This document shows positions 7,467-15,847 of a stretch of 64,000 nucleotides of DNA, piece by piece. Both the position numbers and the translations under genes were made by a program. This stretch comes from Chloroflexota bacterium (GTDB lineage Bacteria; Chloroflexota; Anaerolineae; Promineifilales; Promineifilaceae), in contig JAKEFB010000115.1 of assembly GCA_022616275.1 (NCBI GenBank), positions 32,814 to 96,813 of the forward strand, written 5' to 3'. Every line of letters starts with the position of its first letter. Position 1 is the stretch's first letter. The notes beneath the pieces are model-generated. The model saw only the letters and a program-made list of their open reading frames with translations, was not told where the DNA came from and ran no database searches.

Positions 7467-8948
7467 TGGCACAAAAATGCGCCGCCAGAGATTAGTTTGC
7501 AGAATGTTGTCCGGGTCGCAGCGGGCTTTGAGGGCCCGGAACCGGTCAATGGTATCCCGGCCCAGGGTGGCGACAGCGACCTCCGGCCGCAAGGTGCTGT
7601 CCTTGGCCAGGTAAAAGCGGCCGCCGGCCGCGAGCACAATTTCGTCCAGCTCGGCCGCCAGGCGCACGACCGCCGCCCGGCGGCGTGGCGTAATACGGAA
7701 ATCCATAGCCAGAGAGTAGCCGTCCAGGGCGTGAGTGATCAGGAAGTTGTTGTCCGGCCGGTGGCGCTTGAGCACGGACAGGTAATTGGGTAGGCCACGC
7801 CGCTGGCACAGCCGCAGCATCTCGCTGAAAGCGTCCAGAGTGTTTTCGGCCGGGATGAAACTCTGGTATTGAATCAGACCACCTGGCCCGTACGACTTCT
7901 TCCAATCGGGAATATAGTTGAGCAAGAAATGAAAAGCGGCGTGAGGCTGCTGGTACTTTTGGCCGTGAGTGAAGCGGGAAGACCAATATTTGCCCATGTT
8001 GACCAGGCGCGTTCCGGCGTTGTTCATGAACGGCTGCATGAAGCGCCACATGATGGAGCGAGGCACAAAACCCAACAAGGTGTCGGGCAGGTGCTGGCGG
8101 TCCAGCCGCAGCGTCTGGCTGGGGTTGGGGTCGGCCCCGGGCGGCAGGTAGTTAGCCTTGTGGATCTGGCCCCGGCCGAGCGACTTCCCCCGGGCCAAGG
8201 CGTCAATCCAGCCTACCAGGTAATCGGCCGTGGGCAGGTGTTCGTCGAACTGGGCCAGCATCTCTTTCAGGCTGCCGCTGGCCAGGGCTTCCACATTGAG
8301 CAGGCCAGAGTAGACCCGCTTCAGGCTCAGCGTAATGCTGGTAAAAGTGCCCACCACGCCGAAGCCGCCAATGGCCGCGTGAAAGAGGTCGGCGTTTTTC
8401 TCCCGGCTGCAGGCGATAATCTCCCCGGAGGGGAGCATCAGGTCAAATTCGTAAATGTGGTCGCCGATGGTGCCCACTTTCCAGGCGTTTTTGCCGTGGA
8501 TGTTCATCCCGGCGCAGCCGCCGATGGTCGGATGCATCGTGCCGGGGACCACGGCCGGCCACCAGCCGTCTTCCAGGGCGTACTGCCACAACTGGGCCAT
8601 GGTGACGCCTGGTTCGACCTGGATCCGGCCGCCGGCCGGGTCCCAGGCCAGGATGCGATTCATGCGCTGCATGTCCAGGGTAATTTGCTCGCTATTTAAG
8701 GGCGCGTCGCCGTAACTGTTGCCGGCCCCGCGCAGGCCCACGCTCCGGCCGCTGCGGCGGGCCAGGTCAAAGACGTCGCGCAGCCCCTCGGTCGTGCTCG
8801 GCCGGAAAACGTAGCCCATCGCGCTGCTGGCCCCGCCCCAGGCCGGGACGTTTTCCAGCTTGTCGGCCGGCAACGGGGAGAAGAGTTGGTCACCTGGAAT
8901 CTCTTGTTCGTTGTTCTGGCGTCGAACGCGCCGTTTTTCCTCTATCAA
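7446..8948 (-). CDS. FAD-linked oxidase (aldonolactone oxidase/DprE1-like)
   Basis: A 500-aa flavoprotein of the PCMH-type FAD-binding family. Residues 55-225 form the FAD domain, with GLRGAGNSYGD, VEPGVTMAQLW and VPGTMHPTIGGCAGMNIHGKN, the Pro/Gly-rich loops that hold the flavin. The C-terminal half resembles D-arabinono-1,4-lactone oxidase and decaprenylphosphoryl-ribose oxidase. A likely role is oxidation of a sugar or lactone alcohol, passing electrons to O2 or a quinone; the substrate is unresolved. The C-terminal ISNEQ is encoded inside the repeat array. Confidence 0.82.
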   Translation of the reverse strand: MIEEKRRVRRQNNEQEIPGDQLFSPLPADKLENVPAWGGASSAMGYVFRPSTTEGLRDVFDLARRSGRSVGLRGAGNSYGDAPLNSEQITLDMQRMNRILAWDPAGGRIQVEPGVTMAQLWQYALEDGWWPAVVPGTMHPTIGGCAGMNIHGKNAWKVGTIGDHIYEFDLMLPSGEIIACSREKNADLFHAAIGGFGVVGTFTSITLSLKRVYSGLLNVEALASGSLKEMLAQFDEHLPTADYLVGWIDALARGKSLGRGQIHKANYLPPGADPNPSQTLRLDRQHLPDTLLGFVPRSIMWRFMQPFMNNAGTRLVNMGKYWSSRFTHGQKYQQPHAAFHFLLNYIPDWKKSYGPGGLIQYQSFIPAENTLDAFSEMLRLCQRRGLPNYLSVLKRHRPDNNFLITHALDGYSLAMDFRITPRRRAAVVRLAAELDEIVLAAGGRFYLAKDSTLRPEVAVATLGRDTIDRFRALKARCDPDNILQTNLWRRIFVPIISNEQ

Positions 8949-8958
8949 GGGCTACTCC

Positions 8959-9312
8959 TTAAGACCTGGCTTTCGCGCTTACAATAAGATAGTTACTTAA
9001 CGTCCTTAACAGTCGTTTATGCCGCTCTGGAGAAATAGTGCCAATAGAACCGATAATGCGATTACCGGGAATAATAGCCAGGAAACCAAGTCGGATTAGT
9101 GACTGAGTCAACAAGCCACTTGAGGGAAAATCTGCGTCGTTCGGCCAGATTATTTCATCAAAGCCTTTGACTCGTTGGTGTAGTTGTGTGCTGACGCCAC
9201 AAACGAGCAGATCATTGTAGCCTGGCATTTTTCGTAGGACGATTGCCGGCCGGTTTTTTAATCGACCATCCGCTTGAGGAATCGGCGTCAAAATGACATC
9301 ACCCTCGTTCAT
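8959..9312 (-). CDS. PemK/MazF-family toxin-like endoribonuclease
   Basis: A 117-aa protein opening GDVILTPIPQADGRLKNRPAIVLRK, the SH3-barrel start of the PemK/MazF fold with the conserved GDV, Pro and RPA. In this family the fold cleaves mRNA. It overlaps the upstream HEPN gene by 14 bp (start codon inside the last codons of that gene), so the two are translationally coupled. No MazE-like antitoxin is visible; the HEPN protein takes the antitoxin position. Base composition is clearly more AT-rich than the neighbours, which suggests transfer. Confidence 0.8.
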   Translation of the reverse strand: MNEGDVILTPIPQADGRLKNRPAIVLRKMPGYNDLLVCGVSTQLHQRVKGFDEIIWPNDADFPSSGLLTQSLIRLGFLAIIPGNRIIGSIGTISPERHKRLLRTLSNYLIVSAKARS

Positions 9313-10036
9313 ACTTTGGGTTTGGTTCCTTGATTAAATCTAAGGAATAGTCAGGTTCATTCTCACCGTAAGCATAGGATAACTGGCTGGCTGAGAAATG
9401 TAGCCATATTTCTCGCTCTTGAATAGCCTGTAGATCCTCTTCCTTAATAAAGTGCTTTACTACCATCGCCACTAGCGAAAGCGCCTTCTCCAGGACTTCG
9501 TTATCATCTGCATCATCAGCTCGTTTGCCGCCGTGGAACAGGTTGTTTCTAACAGTATAGAGCATAAGAACAATCTGTTCAGCTAAAGCATCTCTATTCA
9601 CATCTTCTTGATCGCCCTGCATATAATTTTCATAGAGCTTTGTGTCAATAGGACTCCAGACAGGGTGTCTTGAGCTTGTGGTACGACCAACATTAAGCAC
9701 ACCATTTAGCTTTTTACCAGAGGCATCGTATTCGATTTTATGTCCTCGCCAGCTCGGTATTCGATATGCAAAGAATCTTGTACTGTCATGGGTTATTAAT
9801 TGATGTTTCAAATCATCACCCAGTTCATTAACTGCCATTACGATCTGAGCTTTTTCTCCTGGCCTTTTTGCTTGGCCTCCTTTTTTTTGGTCGGCAATTT
9901 TCACATAAATATTGTTAAATGCTGCCCAGAAACACAAAAACTCTGCATACGGTGGGGTAGTTTGTTTTACCAAATACACTTCCGCAAGTTCAAGCATTGA
10001 GTATGCCACTGGGATTTCTTCACGGGCAAAAACCAT
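9299..10036 (-). CDS. HEPN-like protein with R-x4-H motif
   Basis: A mostly helical 245-aa protein. The C-terminal half has VRNNLFHGGKRA, the R-x4-H (RNNLFH) signature of HEPN nucleases in a form typical of Apea-like HEPN proteins. The N-terminal segment (FLCFWAAFNNIY) fits the first HEPN helices. The ATG at 10036 is preceded by TAAGGAG; an ATG at 10063 overlaps the SDR stop and has no ribosome binding site. It lies directly upstream of and overlaps the PemK/MazF gene, and both are AT-rich. A defence or toxin-antitoxin function is inferred from family and context. Confidence 0.7.
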   Translation of the reverse strand: MVFAREEIPVAYSMLELAEVYLVKQTTPPYAEFLCFWAAFNNIYVKIADQKKGGQAKRPGEKAQIVMAVNELGDDLKHQLITHDSTRFFAYRIPSWRGHKIEYDASGKKLNGVLNVGRTTSSRHPVWSPIDTKLYENYMQGDQEDVNRDALAEQIVLMLYTVRNNLFHGGKRADDADDNEVLEKALSLVAMVVKHFIKEEDLQAIQEREIWLHFSASQLSYAYGENEPDYSLDLIKEPNPKYERG

Positions 10037-10062
10037 TTTGCTGTTCTCCTTACTCGCATTCA

Positions 10063-10848
10063 TTACACGTTCAAACGGCGGAAGATGACGGATGGGATAT
10101 TGCGAATGACCAGGCTGACGAAACGCCAGCGGGCTGGGATGTAAACGGCCTGCTTTTTGTTTTCGATGGCTTTATAGATTTGCCCGGCCGCCTCATCCGG
10201 GGAGATGACCCAGAACGTCTTGGGGGCGTTTTCCAACAGGACGGTGTCTACAAAGCCGGGTTTGATTGTAGTCACGGTCACGCCGTGCTGCGACAGCCGG
10301 TTGCGCAGCGCCTCCAGGTAGGTGTCCAGGCCGGCCTTGCTGGCGTTGTAGCCGGGATTGAGCCGCCGGCCGCGGTCGGCCGCAATAGAGGAAATGGCGA
10401 CGACGTGGCCGGCTTTAGCCCGTTCGAAGCGCAGCGCCGCCTGGCCTAGCCAGGCCATCGCCCCCAATAGATTGACGTTGACCATGGCCGCGTCTTTTTC
10501 AAAGTTGTACTCGTCTGGAGCCATGGCCGGCTGGACGCCGGCCGTGTAGAGGATCAGGTCCAGGCCGCCCAACTCGGTGACAATGCGCTGGAACAACTCC
10601 GGCGTTTCCTCAAAACGGGTGACGTTGTGCGGGTAAGATAGGGCCCGGGCCCCATTGGGCGAGGCGCTGTTGATGCCCTGGCACAGCTCGGCCAGCTTAG
10701 CCTCGCGCCGGGCGACGGCGGCCACATGGTAACCCTGGTGGGCCAGCTCGCGGACCACGGCCGCACCGATGCCGGACGAAGCGCCGACGACGATAGCCGT
10801 TTTGCGTGGTTCCAGCGGCCGGGTAGGCGGCAGCGATTGCTCACTCAT
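10063..10848 (-). CDS. Short-chain dehydrogenase/reductase
   Basis: Classical SDR of 261 aa. The NAD(P) motif GASSGIG is near residue 22, the NAG equivalent is TAGVQ, the catalytic Ser is in AISSIAA and the pair Tyr/Lys is YNASK. A C-terminal hydrophobic stretch (FVSLVIRNIPSVIFRRL) may bind membrane. The ATG at 10848 follows GGGAAGAA on the minus strand. Substrate unknown. The downstream HEPN gene begins 26 bp after its stop, but the abrupt base-composition change argues against a functional link. Confidence 0.9.
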   Translation of the reverse strand: MSEQSLPPTRPLEPRKTAIVVGASSGIGAAVVRELAHQGYHVAAVARREAKLAELCQGINSASPNGARALSYPHNVTRFEETPELFQRIVTELGGLDLILYTAGVQPAMAPDEYNFEKDAAMVNVNLLGAMAWLGQAALRFERAKAGHVVAISSIAADRGRRLNPGYNASKAGLDTYLEALRNRLSQHGVTVTTIKPGFVDTVLLENAPKTFWVISPDEAAGQIYKAIENKKQAVYIPARWRFVSLVIRNIPSVIFRRLNV

Positions 10849-11072
10849 ACTGTTCTTCCCTTGATTCAGCAGACCCATCTGGCGCCGGCATATCAGCCCG
10901 GCCGCGCCCAGGTCTGAATCTGCCGAGGTTCAGATCGTTATTTTAACACAAGCACAATGAGATAACAGTGTCGAAAGACAGTCGGTTAGTATGACAGTCG
11001 TCTAGGCAGGCCATTTTGTTACGGGCTGGCCGATTTGCCGATTATAATACAACAACCGGAGGTTTTTCAGAG

Positions 11073-11270
11073 ATGGAAGATTGGCTGGTTGCGGGTGTTA
11101 TGGGCGGAGCTGTTGGTCTGATCGTTGGTTTGTGCGGCGCCAGTAGTGTATTCTGGCTGTTAGCCGCCTATCATCTGCATCCCTTTGTTGTTTACGGCGG
11201 CGCAATCCTGGTCGGTCTCGCCTTGTTTATGGTGACGACAGTTTTGATTGCCAAGCGAGTCAATGAGTGA
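11073..11270 (+). CDS. Small membrane protein, two helices
   Basis: A 65-aa protein with two hydrophobic helices (VAGVMGGAVGLIVGLCG...WLLAAY and VVYGGAILVGLALFMVTTVLIA) joined by a short polar turn, and a basic C-terminus. ACCGGAGG is placed correctly before the ATG at 11073. Function unknown. It stands alone between a minus-strand SDR and the histidine leader. Confidence 0.65.
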   Translation: MEDWLVAGVMGGAVGLIVGLCGASSVFWLLAAYHLHPFVVYGGAILVGLALFMVTTVLIAKRVNE

Positions 11271-11305
11271 GGAAACAGAAATATTGGCGGTTGCGATTTG
11301 CCAAT

Positions 11306-11333
11306 TTGCCAATTAGCGTAGCTTTGTTACAAT
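11306..11333 (+). promoter_or_regulatory. Promoter of the histidine operon
   Basis: TTGCCA (11306-11311), a 16-bp spacer and TACAAT (11328-11333). Transcription would start near 11340, only a few bases before the leader-peptide ATG at 11345, so the leader may be translated from a leaderless or nearly leaderless start. Confidence 0.6.
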
Positions 11334-11344
11334 TCCGTTCCAAT

Positions 11345-11437
11345 ATGAACAGTATGACACGCACGTTTGCCCACCATCATCATGGCTTTAACCAACCGCC
11401 TGGTCGGGCAGAACGGCTTGCGTGTCCGCAGTCATGA
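11345..11437 (+). CDS. Histidine leader peptide (attenuation control)
   Basis: A 30-codon reading frame ending in TGA at 11435-11437. Residues 10-13 are four consecutive His codons (CAC CAT CAT CAT at 11372-11383). From the internal ATG at 11354 it reads MTRTFAHHHHGF, strikingly like the MTR...HHHH pattern of the enterobacterial his leader. It lies between a promoter and a strong intrinsic terminator upstream of hisG, the layout of ribosome-mediated attenuation: stalling at His codons when charged tRNA-His is scarce would favour read-through. No clear ribosome binding site is present. Confidence 0.8.
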   Translation: MNSMTRTFAHHHHGFNQPPGRAERLACPQS

Positions 11438-11470
11438 TGTAACTCGATTCATTTCCTAACTGCGACAGAC

Positions 11471-11508
11471 AAAAGCGCTCCCTGGTCCAGGGCGCGCTTT
11501 TTATTTTA
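11471..11508 (+). terminator. Attenuator terminator of the histidine operon
   Basis: AAAAGCGC-T-CCCT pairs with AGGG-C-GCGCTTTT around a 5-nt loop (12 pairs, one mismatch) and is followed by TTATTTTA. A competing helix can be drawn between 11423-11431 (TGTCCGCAG) and 11460-11467 (CTGCGACA), possibly extended by GCTT/AAGC into the terminator's left base, a candidate antiterminator. Confidence 0.8.
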
Positions 11509-11546
11509 GATTTTAGATTTTAGATTTTGGATGGAGTGAGGAAGAG

Positions 11547-12551
11547 ATGACGACAGACCGAACTGAGATCCGCCTGGCATTGCCGAGCAAGGGGGTGCTG
11601 GCTGAGGATGCCCTGGCCTTACTGGCCAACGCCGGGCTGCGGGTACACAAGCCCAACCCGCGCCAGTACCGGGCCACGATTCCCAGCCTGCCCGGCCTGA
11701 CCGTCCTGTTCCAGCGCGCCGGCGACATCGTTGTCAGCGTGCGCGATGGTAGCGTGGACTTTGGCATTACCGGCCGGGACGTGGTGGCCGAGCAGGGTGG
11801 CGAAAACGGCCGGGTGCTGCTGCTCCAGCCGGAGCTGGGCTTCGGCAGTTGTACGCTGAACGCCATTGTCCCCGAAAGCTGGGAAGAGGTGCGCCGGATG
11901 GCCGACCTGGGCCGCAAACAAGCCGGGCTGGGCCATCCCCTGCGGGTAGTGACCCGTTTCCCGAAGCTGACCCGCGCCTTCTTTGACCGGCACGGCCTGG
12001 CGGACGCGCAACTGATTTCGGCCGAAGGCACGCTGGAAATCGCCCCCAGCATTGGCTATGCCGACCTGATTGTGGACCTGGTCTCGACGGGAACGACGCT
12101 GCGCGACAACCGGCTGCGGGCGCTGGACGACGGTCTGATTCTCCGCTCTCAGGCCTGCCTGATTGCCAACCGGCCGGCGCTGCAAGAGCGGCCGGAAGTG
12201 TTGGCCCTGGCCCGGCAACTACTGGAGTTTATCGTCGCTTACTTGCGGGCGGTGGACAACGTCTCCATTTTTGCCAACGTGCGCGGCGACTCTCCCGAGG
12301 CGATTGCCGGCCGGGTCCTGACCCAGTCGGTCATCGGCGGCTTGCAGGGGCCGACCATTTCCCGCGTCTTCGCCCGTGAGGGGGGCGACTGGTACGCCGT
12401 CAACGTCGTCATCCGCAAAGACCAACTGGCCCAGGCCATTGCCGAGCTGCGGGCCATCGGCGGCAGCGGCGTGGTCGTCACCCCGGTGACCTTTATCTTC
12501 GAGGAAGAGCCACCGGCCTACCAGCGCATGCTCGCCGCCCTAGAAGAATGA
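11547..12551 (+). CDS. hisG: ATP phosphoribosyltransferase, long form
   Basis: First step of histidine synthesis: ATP plus PRPP gives phosphoribosyl-ATP. The protein has 334 aa, longer than the usual ~290. The N-terminal catalytic bilobe starts IRLALPSKGVLAEDAL, with DFGITGRDVV and the PRPP-site loop VSTGTTLRDNRLR. The C-terminal ~75 residues (VNVVIRKDQLAQAIAELRAIGGSGVVVTP) are the regulatory ACT-like domain of long-form HisG, so His feedback inhibition is expected. Start at ATG 11547 after GAGGAAGAG. First gene of the operon, behind the attenuator. Confidence 0.97.
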   Translation: MTTDRTEIRLALPSKGVLAEDALALLANAGLRVHKPNPRQYRATIPSLPGLTVLFQRAGDIVVSVRDGSVDFGITGRDVVAEQGGENGRVLLLQPELGFGSCTLNAIVPESWEEVRRMADLGRKQAGLGHPLRVVTRFPKLTRAFFDRHGLADAQLISAEGTLEIAPSIGYADLIVDLVSTGTTLRDNRLRALDDGLILRSQACLIANRPALQERPEVLALARQLLEFIVAYLRAVDNVSIFANVRGDSPEAIAGRVLTQSVIGGLQGPTISRVFAREGGDWYAVNVVIRKDQLAQAIAELRAIGGSGVVVTPVTFIFEEEPPAYQRMLAALEE

Positions 12552-12587
12552 AGGGACACAGCTTTTCATGATGAAAGCTGACTGGTC

Positions 12588-12690
12588 TTTAATCACGAAT
12601 GTCGCGAATGGACGAATGTCGCGAATGCTTTATATTTTTTATTCGCGTCATTCGTTTTATTCGTGTCATTCGCGTTTCATATCGGCGTCT
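12588..12690. repeat. Inverted repeat of CGAATG(T)CG units within the his operon
   Basis: Left arm units of CGAATGTCG and right arm units of CATTCG(CG/TT) flank an AT-rich loop (CTTTATATTTTTT). It separates hisG from hisD inside the operon, and the same family also separates hisC and hisB, so the hairpin cannot be an absolute terminator. It could stabilise or process the mRNA. Confidence 0.8.
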
Positions 12691-12708
12691 ATTTGATCGG
12701 AGGTGCAA

Positions 12709-14049
12709 ATGTTCAAGATTTATGACCTGGAGACGGCGCGGCGGACGATTTTGCGGCGGGGCGTTGTTGGCCAGGAAGCCTATCCGCCGGCCGTGCTGGC
12801 CCGGACAGAGGCGGTCTTTGGCCCTGGTGTGCCACCGCCCCAGGCGGTGGCTCGCATTCTGGCTTCGGTCCGGGAGGAAGGGGACGCCGCCCTGCGCCAT
12901 TGGTCGGAACTGCTGGACAGGAACCGGCCGGACGATTTTCGGATTCCGGCGGCCGAATTGGCGGCCGCTTACCAGGCCTTGCCAGCCGCCCTGGCCCAGG
13001 CGCTGGAGACGGCCGCCGGCCGCATCCGCGCCTTTCACCAGCGGCAGCCGCTGCCCAACTGGCAGACGGCCGAGCTGGGCGGTGTCCTCGGCCAGCGGGT
13101 GACGCCGATTGAGCGCGTCGGCGTCTACGTGCCCGGTGGCTCGGCCCCACTCCCTTCTTCCCTGCTGATGTCGGTCATTCCGGCCCGGGTGGCCGGCGTC
13201 CGCCAGATCGTCGTCTGCACCCCGCCCCGGCCGCACCCGGCCATTCTGGCTGCTGCCCACCTTTGCGGGCTGGAGGCGGTCTACCAGGTCGGCGGAGCCC
13301 AGGCCATTGCTGCCCTGGCTTTTGGCACGGAGAGCGTGCCCCGGGTAGACAAGATCGTTGGAGCCGGCAACCTGTTCGTCACCCTGGCCAAACAGCAGGT
13401 CTACGGCCTGGTGGGGCTGGACGGGCTGGCTGGCCCGACCGAGACGATGGTCATTGCCGACGAAACGGCCAATCCGGCCTGGGTGGCGGCCGACCTGCTG
13501 GCCCAGGCCGAGCACGACACGCTGGCCAGCGCCATCTTGCTGACGCCGGAGCGGCCGCTGGCCGAGGCTGTCCAGGCTGAGATAGCCCGCCAGGTGGAGA
13601 GTCTGTCGCGAGCTGAAATCATTGCCATTTCCCTGGCCCAGCGGGGTGGAGCGGTACTTACCCCAGATCTGGAGACGGCCGCCGGCTTGGCCAACGACTA
13701 TGCCCCGGAACACCTCTGCCTGTCCGTAGCTGACCCGGCGGCGCTGGCCGGCCGGATACAGCACGCCGGTGGCCTGTTCCTGGGCGAGCGCTCATTTGAG
13801 GTCCTGGGCGATTACGCGGCCGGCCCCAGCCATGTTATGCCAACTGGCGGCACGGCCCGTTTTGCCTCGCCGCTCAACGTCTTGGACTTCGTCAAGATCA
13901 CCAGCCTGGTCGCCCTGGACGCCGAAACCAGCCTGGCCCTCAGCGGGGTAGCGGCCGAGCTGGCCCAGGCCGAGTCTCTCACCGCCCACGCCGCCGCGGC
14001 CGGGTTCAGAATGTCAAGAGGAAGAAGATGTTTGATCCGACAGCATTAG
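12709..14049 (+). CDS. hisD: Histidinol dehydrogenase
   Basis: Catalyses the last two steps, L-histidinol to L-histidine, with two NAD+ and one Zn2+. The 446 aa show the family landmarks: GVYVPGGSAPLPSSLLM, the DGLAGPTETMVIADE segment, QAEHDTLASAIL with a zinc-ligand His, and the catalytic pair region NDYAPEHLCL. GATCGGAGGT precedes the ATG at 12709. Its 3' end overlaps hisC by 22 bp, and the C-terminal ~15 residues (GFRMSRGRRCLIRQH) are an extension into that overlap, unusual for HisD. Confidence 0.97.
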   Translation: MFKIYDLETARRTILRRGVVGQEAYPPAVLARTEAVFGPGVPPPQAVARILASVREEGDAALRHWSELLDRNRPDDFRIPAAELAAAYQALPAALAQALETAAGRIRAFHQRQPLPNWQTAELGGVLGQRVTPIERVGVYVPGGSAPLPSSLLMSVIPARVAGVRQIVVCTPPRPHPAILAAAHLCGLEAVYQVGGAQAIAALAFGTESVPRVDKIVGAGNLFVTLAKQQVYGLVGLDGLAGPTETMVIADETANPAWVAADLLAQAEHDTLASAILLTPERPLAEAVQAEIARQVESLSRAEIIAISLAQRGGAVLTPDLETAAGLANDYAPEHLCLSVADPAALAGRIQHAGGLFLGERSFEVLGDYAAGPSHVMPTGGTARFASPLNVLDFVKITSLVALDAETSLALSGVAAELAQAESLTAHAAAAGFRMSRGRRCLIRQH

Positions 14050-15125
14050 TCAGGCCGCAGGTGAGGGAGATGCCGGCCTATGAGCCGATTTTGCCGTTTG
14101 AGGTCTTGTCGCAGCAATTGGGCCGGGCGGCCGGGCGGATTACCAAGCTGGACGCCAACGAGAACCCCTACGGCCCGCTGCCGGCCGTGGCCGAAGCCCT
14201 GGCTGCCTTGCCCTATGCCCACGTCTACCCGGACCCGGAGAGCCGGCGGCTGCGTCAGGCGCTGGCGGCTTATCACAACCTGCCGGCCGGGAATCTACTG
14301 GCCGGGGCCGGGGCCGACGAGTTGATTGACCTGATCATGCGCCTCTTCCTGGAGCCGGGCGATAGCGTCGTCAACTGCCCGCCAACCTTCGGCATGTACG
14401 CCTTTGACGCCGACATTCATGGGGCCAGGGTTATTTCCGTTTACCGCCGGCCGAACTTTTCCATAGACATAGCGGCCATTGAAGCGGCCGTGGCGGCGCA
14501 CCGGCCGAAGTTGCTCTTCCTGGCCTCGCCCAACAACCCGGATGGTAGCCTGTTGCCGGCCGGCGCGCTGGAACGACTGCTGGCCCTGCCGGTGGTGGTG
14601 ATCCTGGACGAAGCGTACGTCGAGTTTGCCCCGGCCGGGACTAGTCGGCTGTGCGACGTGCTGTACTATCCTAACCTGGTGGTTCTGCGGACCTTCAGCA
14701 AGTGGGCCGGGCTGGCCGGGCTGCGGGTAGGCTATGGCGCTTTCCCGGCCGGGTTGATGCCCCACTTGTGGAAAATCAAGCAGCCCTATAACGTCTCCGT
14801 GGCGGCGACGACGGCGGCGCTGGTGTCGCTTCAGTATGCCTCCCAGTTGGAACAGACAGGCCGGAAGCTTATCGCCGAACGGGAGCGGCTGTACAACCTG
14901 CTGCAAGCCGTCCCCTGGCTGAAACCGTACCCGTCCCAGGCCAACTTTATCCTCTGCCGCGTGGCCGGCCGGGACGCGGCGGCGCTGAAGCGGCGGTTGG
15001 CCGCAGCCGGCGTTCTGGTCCGCTACTTCGACAAGCCGGGCCTGCGAGACCACCTCCGCATCAGCGTCGGCCGCCCCAAAGACACCGAGGCGTTGTTGCA
15101 AGCTTTGATGATTTGCAGTGAATGA
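14028..15125 (+). CDS. hisC: Histidinol-phosphate aminotransferase
   Basis: PLP enzyme (365 aa) of aminotransferase class I/II that converts imidazole-acetol phosphate and glutamate to histidinol phosphate. Evidence: KLDANENPYGPLP at the N-terminus, ASPNNPDGSLL, VVILDEAYVEFA, and TFSKWAGLAGLRVGYG, where the Lys (about 225) is the PLP Schiff-base residue. It overlaps the end of hisD, so translation is coupled. A GAATGACGCC-type array separates it from hisB. Confidence 0.96.
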   Translation: MFDPTALVRPQVREMPAYEPILPFEVLSQQLGRAAGRITKLDANENPYGPLPAVAEALAALPYAHVYPDPESRRLRQALAAYHNLPAGNLLAGAGADELIDLIMRLFLEPGDSVVNCPPTFGMYAFDADIHGARVISVYRRPNFSIDIAAIEAAVAAHRPKLLFLASPNNPDGSLLPAGALERLLALPVVVILDEAYVEFAPAGTSRLCDVLYYPNLVVLRTFSKWAGLAGLRVGYGAFPAGLMPHLWKIKQPYNVSVAATTAALVSLQYASQLEQTGRKLIAERERLYNLLQAVPWLKPYPSQANFILCRVAGRDAAALKRRLAAAGVLVRYFDKPGLRDHLRISVGRPKDTEALLQALMICSE

Positions 15126-15236
15126 TGACTAATGAAAAATCGCGAATAGCGCGAATAGGCGAATGACGCCAATGGTTTTTCTCGAAAATAAAAAAATTCG
15201 CGCCATTGGTGCATTCGCGTTATTCGCGTTTTCCCC
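15118..15236. repeat. Inverted repeat of GCGAATAGC/GAATGACGCC units
   Basis: CGCGAATAGCGCGAATAGGCGAATGACGCCAATGG on the left is mirrored by CCATTGGTGCATTCGCGTTATTCGCG on the right around a TTTTTCTCG...AAAAAAA core. It lies between hisC and hisB inside the operon. Confidence 0.85.
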
Positions 15237-15259
15237 TCTACCCGGGAAAGGAGGCATTT

Positions 15260-15847
15260 ATGCGTAGCGTTGAGATTGAACGGAAGACGAAAGAGACGGA
15301 GATTCGCCTGGGGCTGAAGCTGGACGGGACGGGACATGCTGAGATAGACACGGGTATTGGCTTCCTGGACCACATGCTGCACCACGTTGCCGGGCATGGG
15401 CTGTTTGACCTGCGGCTAATAGCCCGTGGAGACCTGCACGTGGACAACCACCACACCGTAGAGGATTGTGCCCTGGCCCTGGGCCAGGCCTTTGACCTGG
15501 CGCTGGGCGAGCGGGCCGGGATTGCCCGCCTGGGGTCGGCTTACGTGCCGATGGACGAGGCCCTGGCCTTTGTGGCCGTGGACCTTTCCGGCCGGCCCTA
15601 CTGCGTGGTCGAGGCAACCTGGTACACCCCGGCCGTGGGCGGCATTGCCACCAGCCTGTTCCCGCACTTTCTGCACTCGCTGGCGGTAACGGCCCGCTGC
15701 AATCTGCACGCCCGGCTGCTTTACGGCCGGGACGACCACCACCAGGTCGAGGCGCTGTTTAAGGCCCTCGGCCGGGCGCTGGACGTGGCCACGCAACTGG
15801 ACCCACGCCGGGCCGGGGCCATTCCTAGCACCAAGGGGGTGTTGTGA
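15260..15847 (+). CDS. hisB: Imidazoleglycerol-phosphate dehydratase
   Basis: Monofunctional HisB (195 aa) that dehydrates IGP to imidazole-acetol phosphate with two Mn2+. Both metal-binding repeats are present: [15 protein letters not shown] and [16 protein letters not shown] in the first half, then FPHFLHSLA and [19 protein letters not shown] in the second. AAAGGAGG lies before the ATG at 15260, favouring this start over a GTG/TTG 54 bp upstream. The stop TGA overlaps the hisH ATG. Confidence 0.97.
   Translation: MRSVEIERKTKETEIRLGLKLDGTGHAEIDTGIGFLDHMLHHVAGHGLFDLRLIARGDLHVDNHHTVEDCALALGQAFDLALGERAGIARLGSAYVPMDEALAFVAVDLSGRPYCVVEATWYTPAVGGIATSLFPHFLHSLAVTARCNLHARLLYGRDDHHQVEALFKALGRALDVATQLDPRRAGAIPSTKGVL

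Noticed and set aside
12589-13764. A 391-codon open frame on the minus strand opposite hisD
   Set aside because: It is antisense to a clear histidinol dehydrogenase, has Gln/Gly/Arg-rich composition typical of GC-rich shadow frames and shows no motif.
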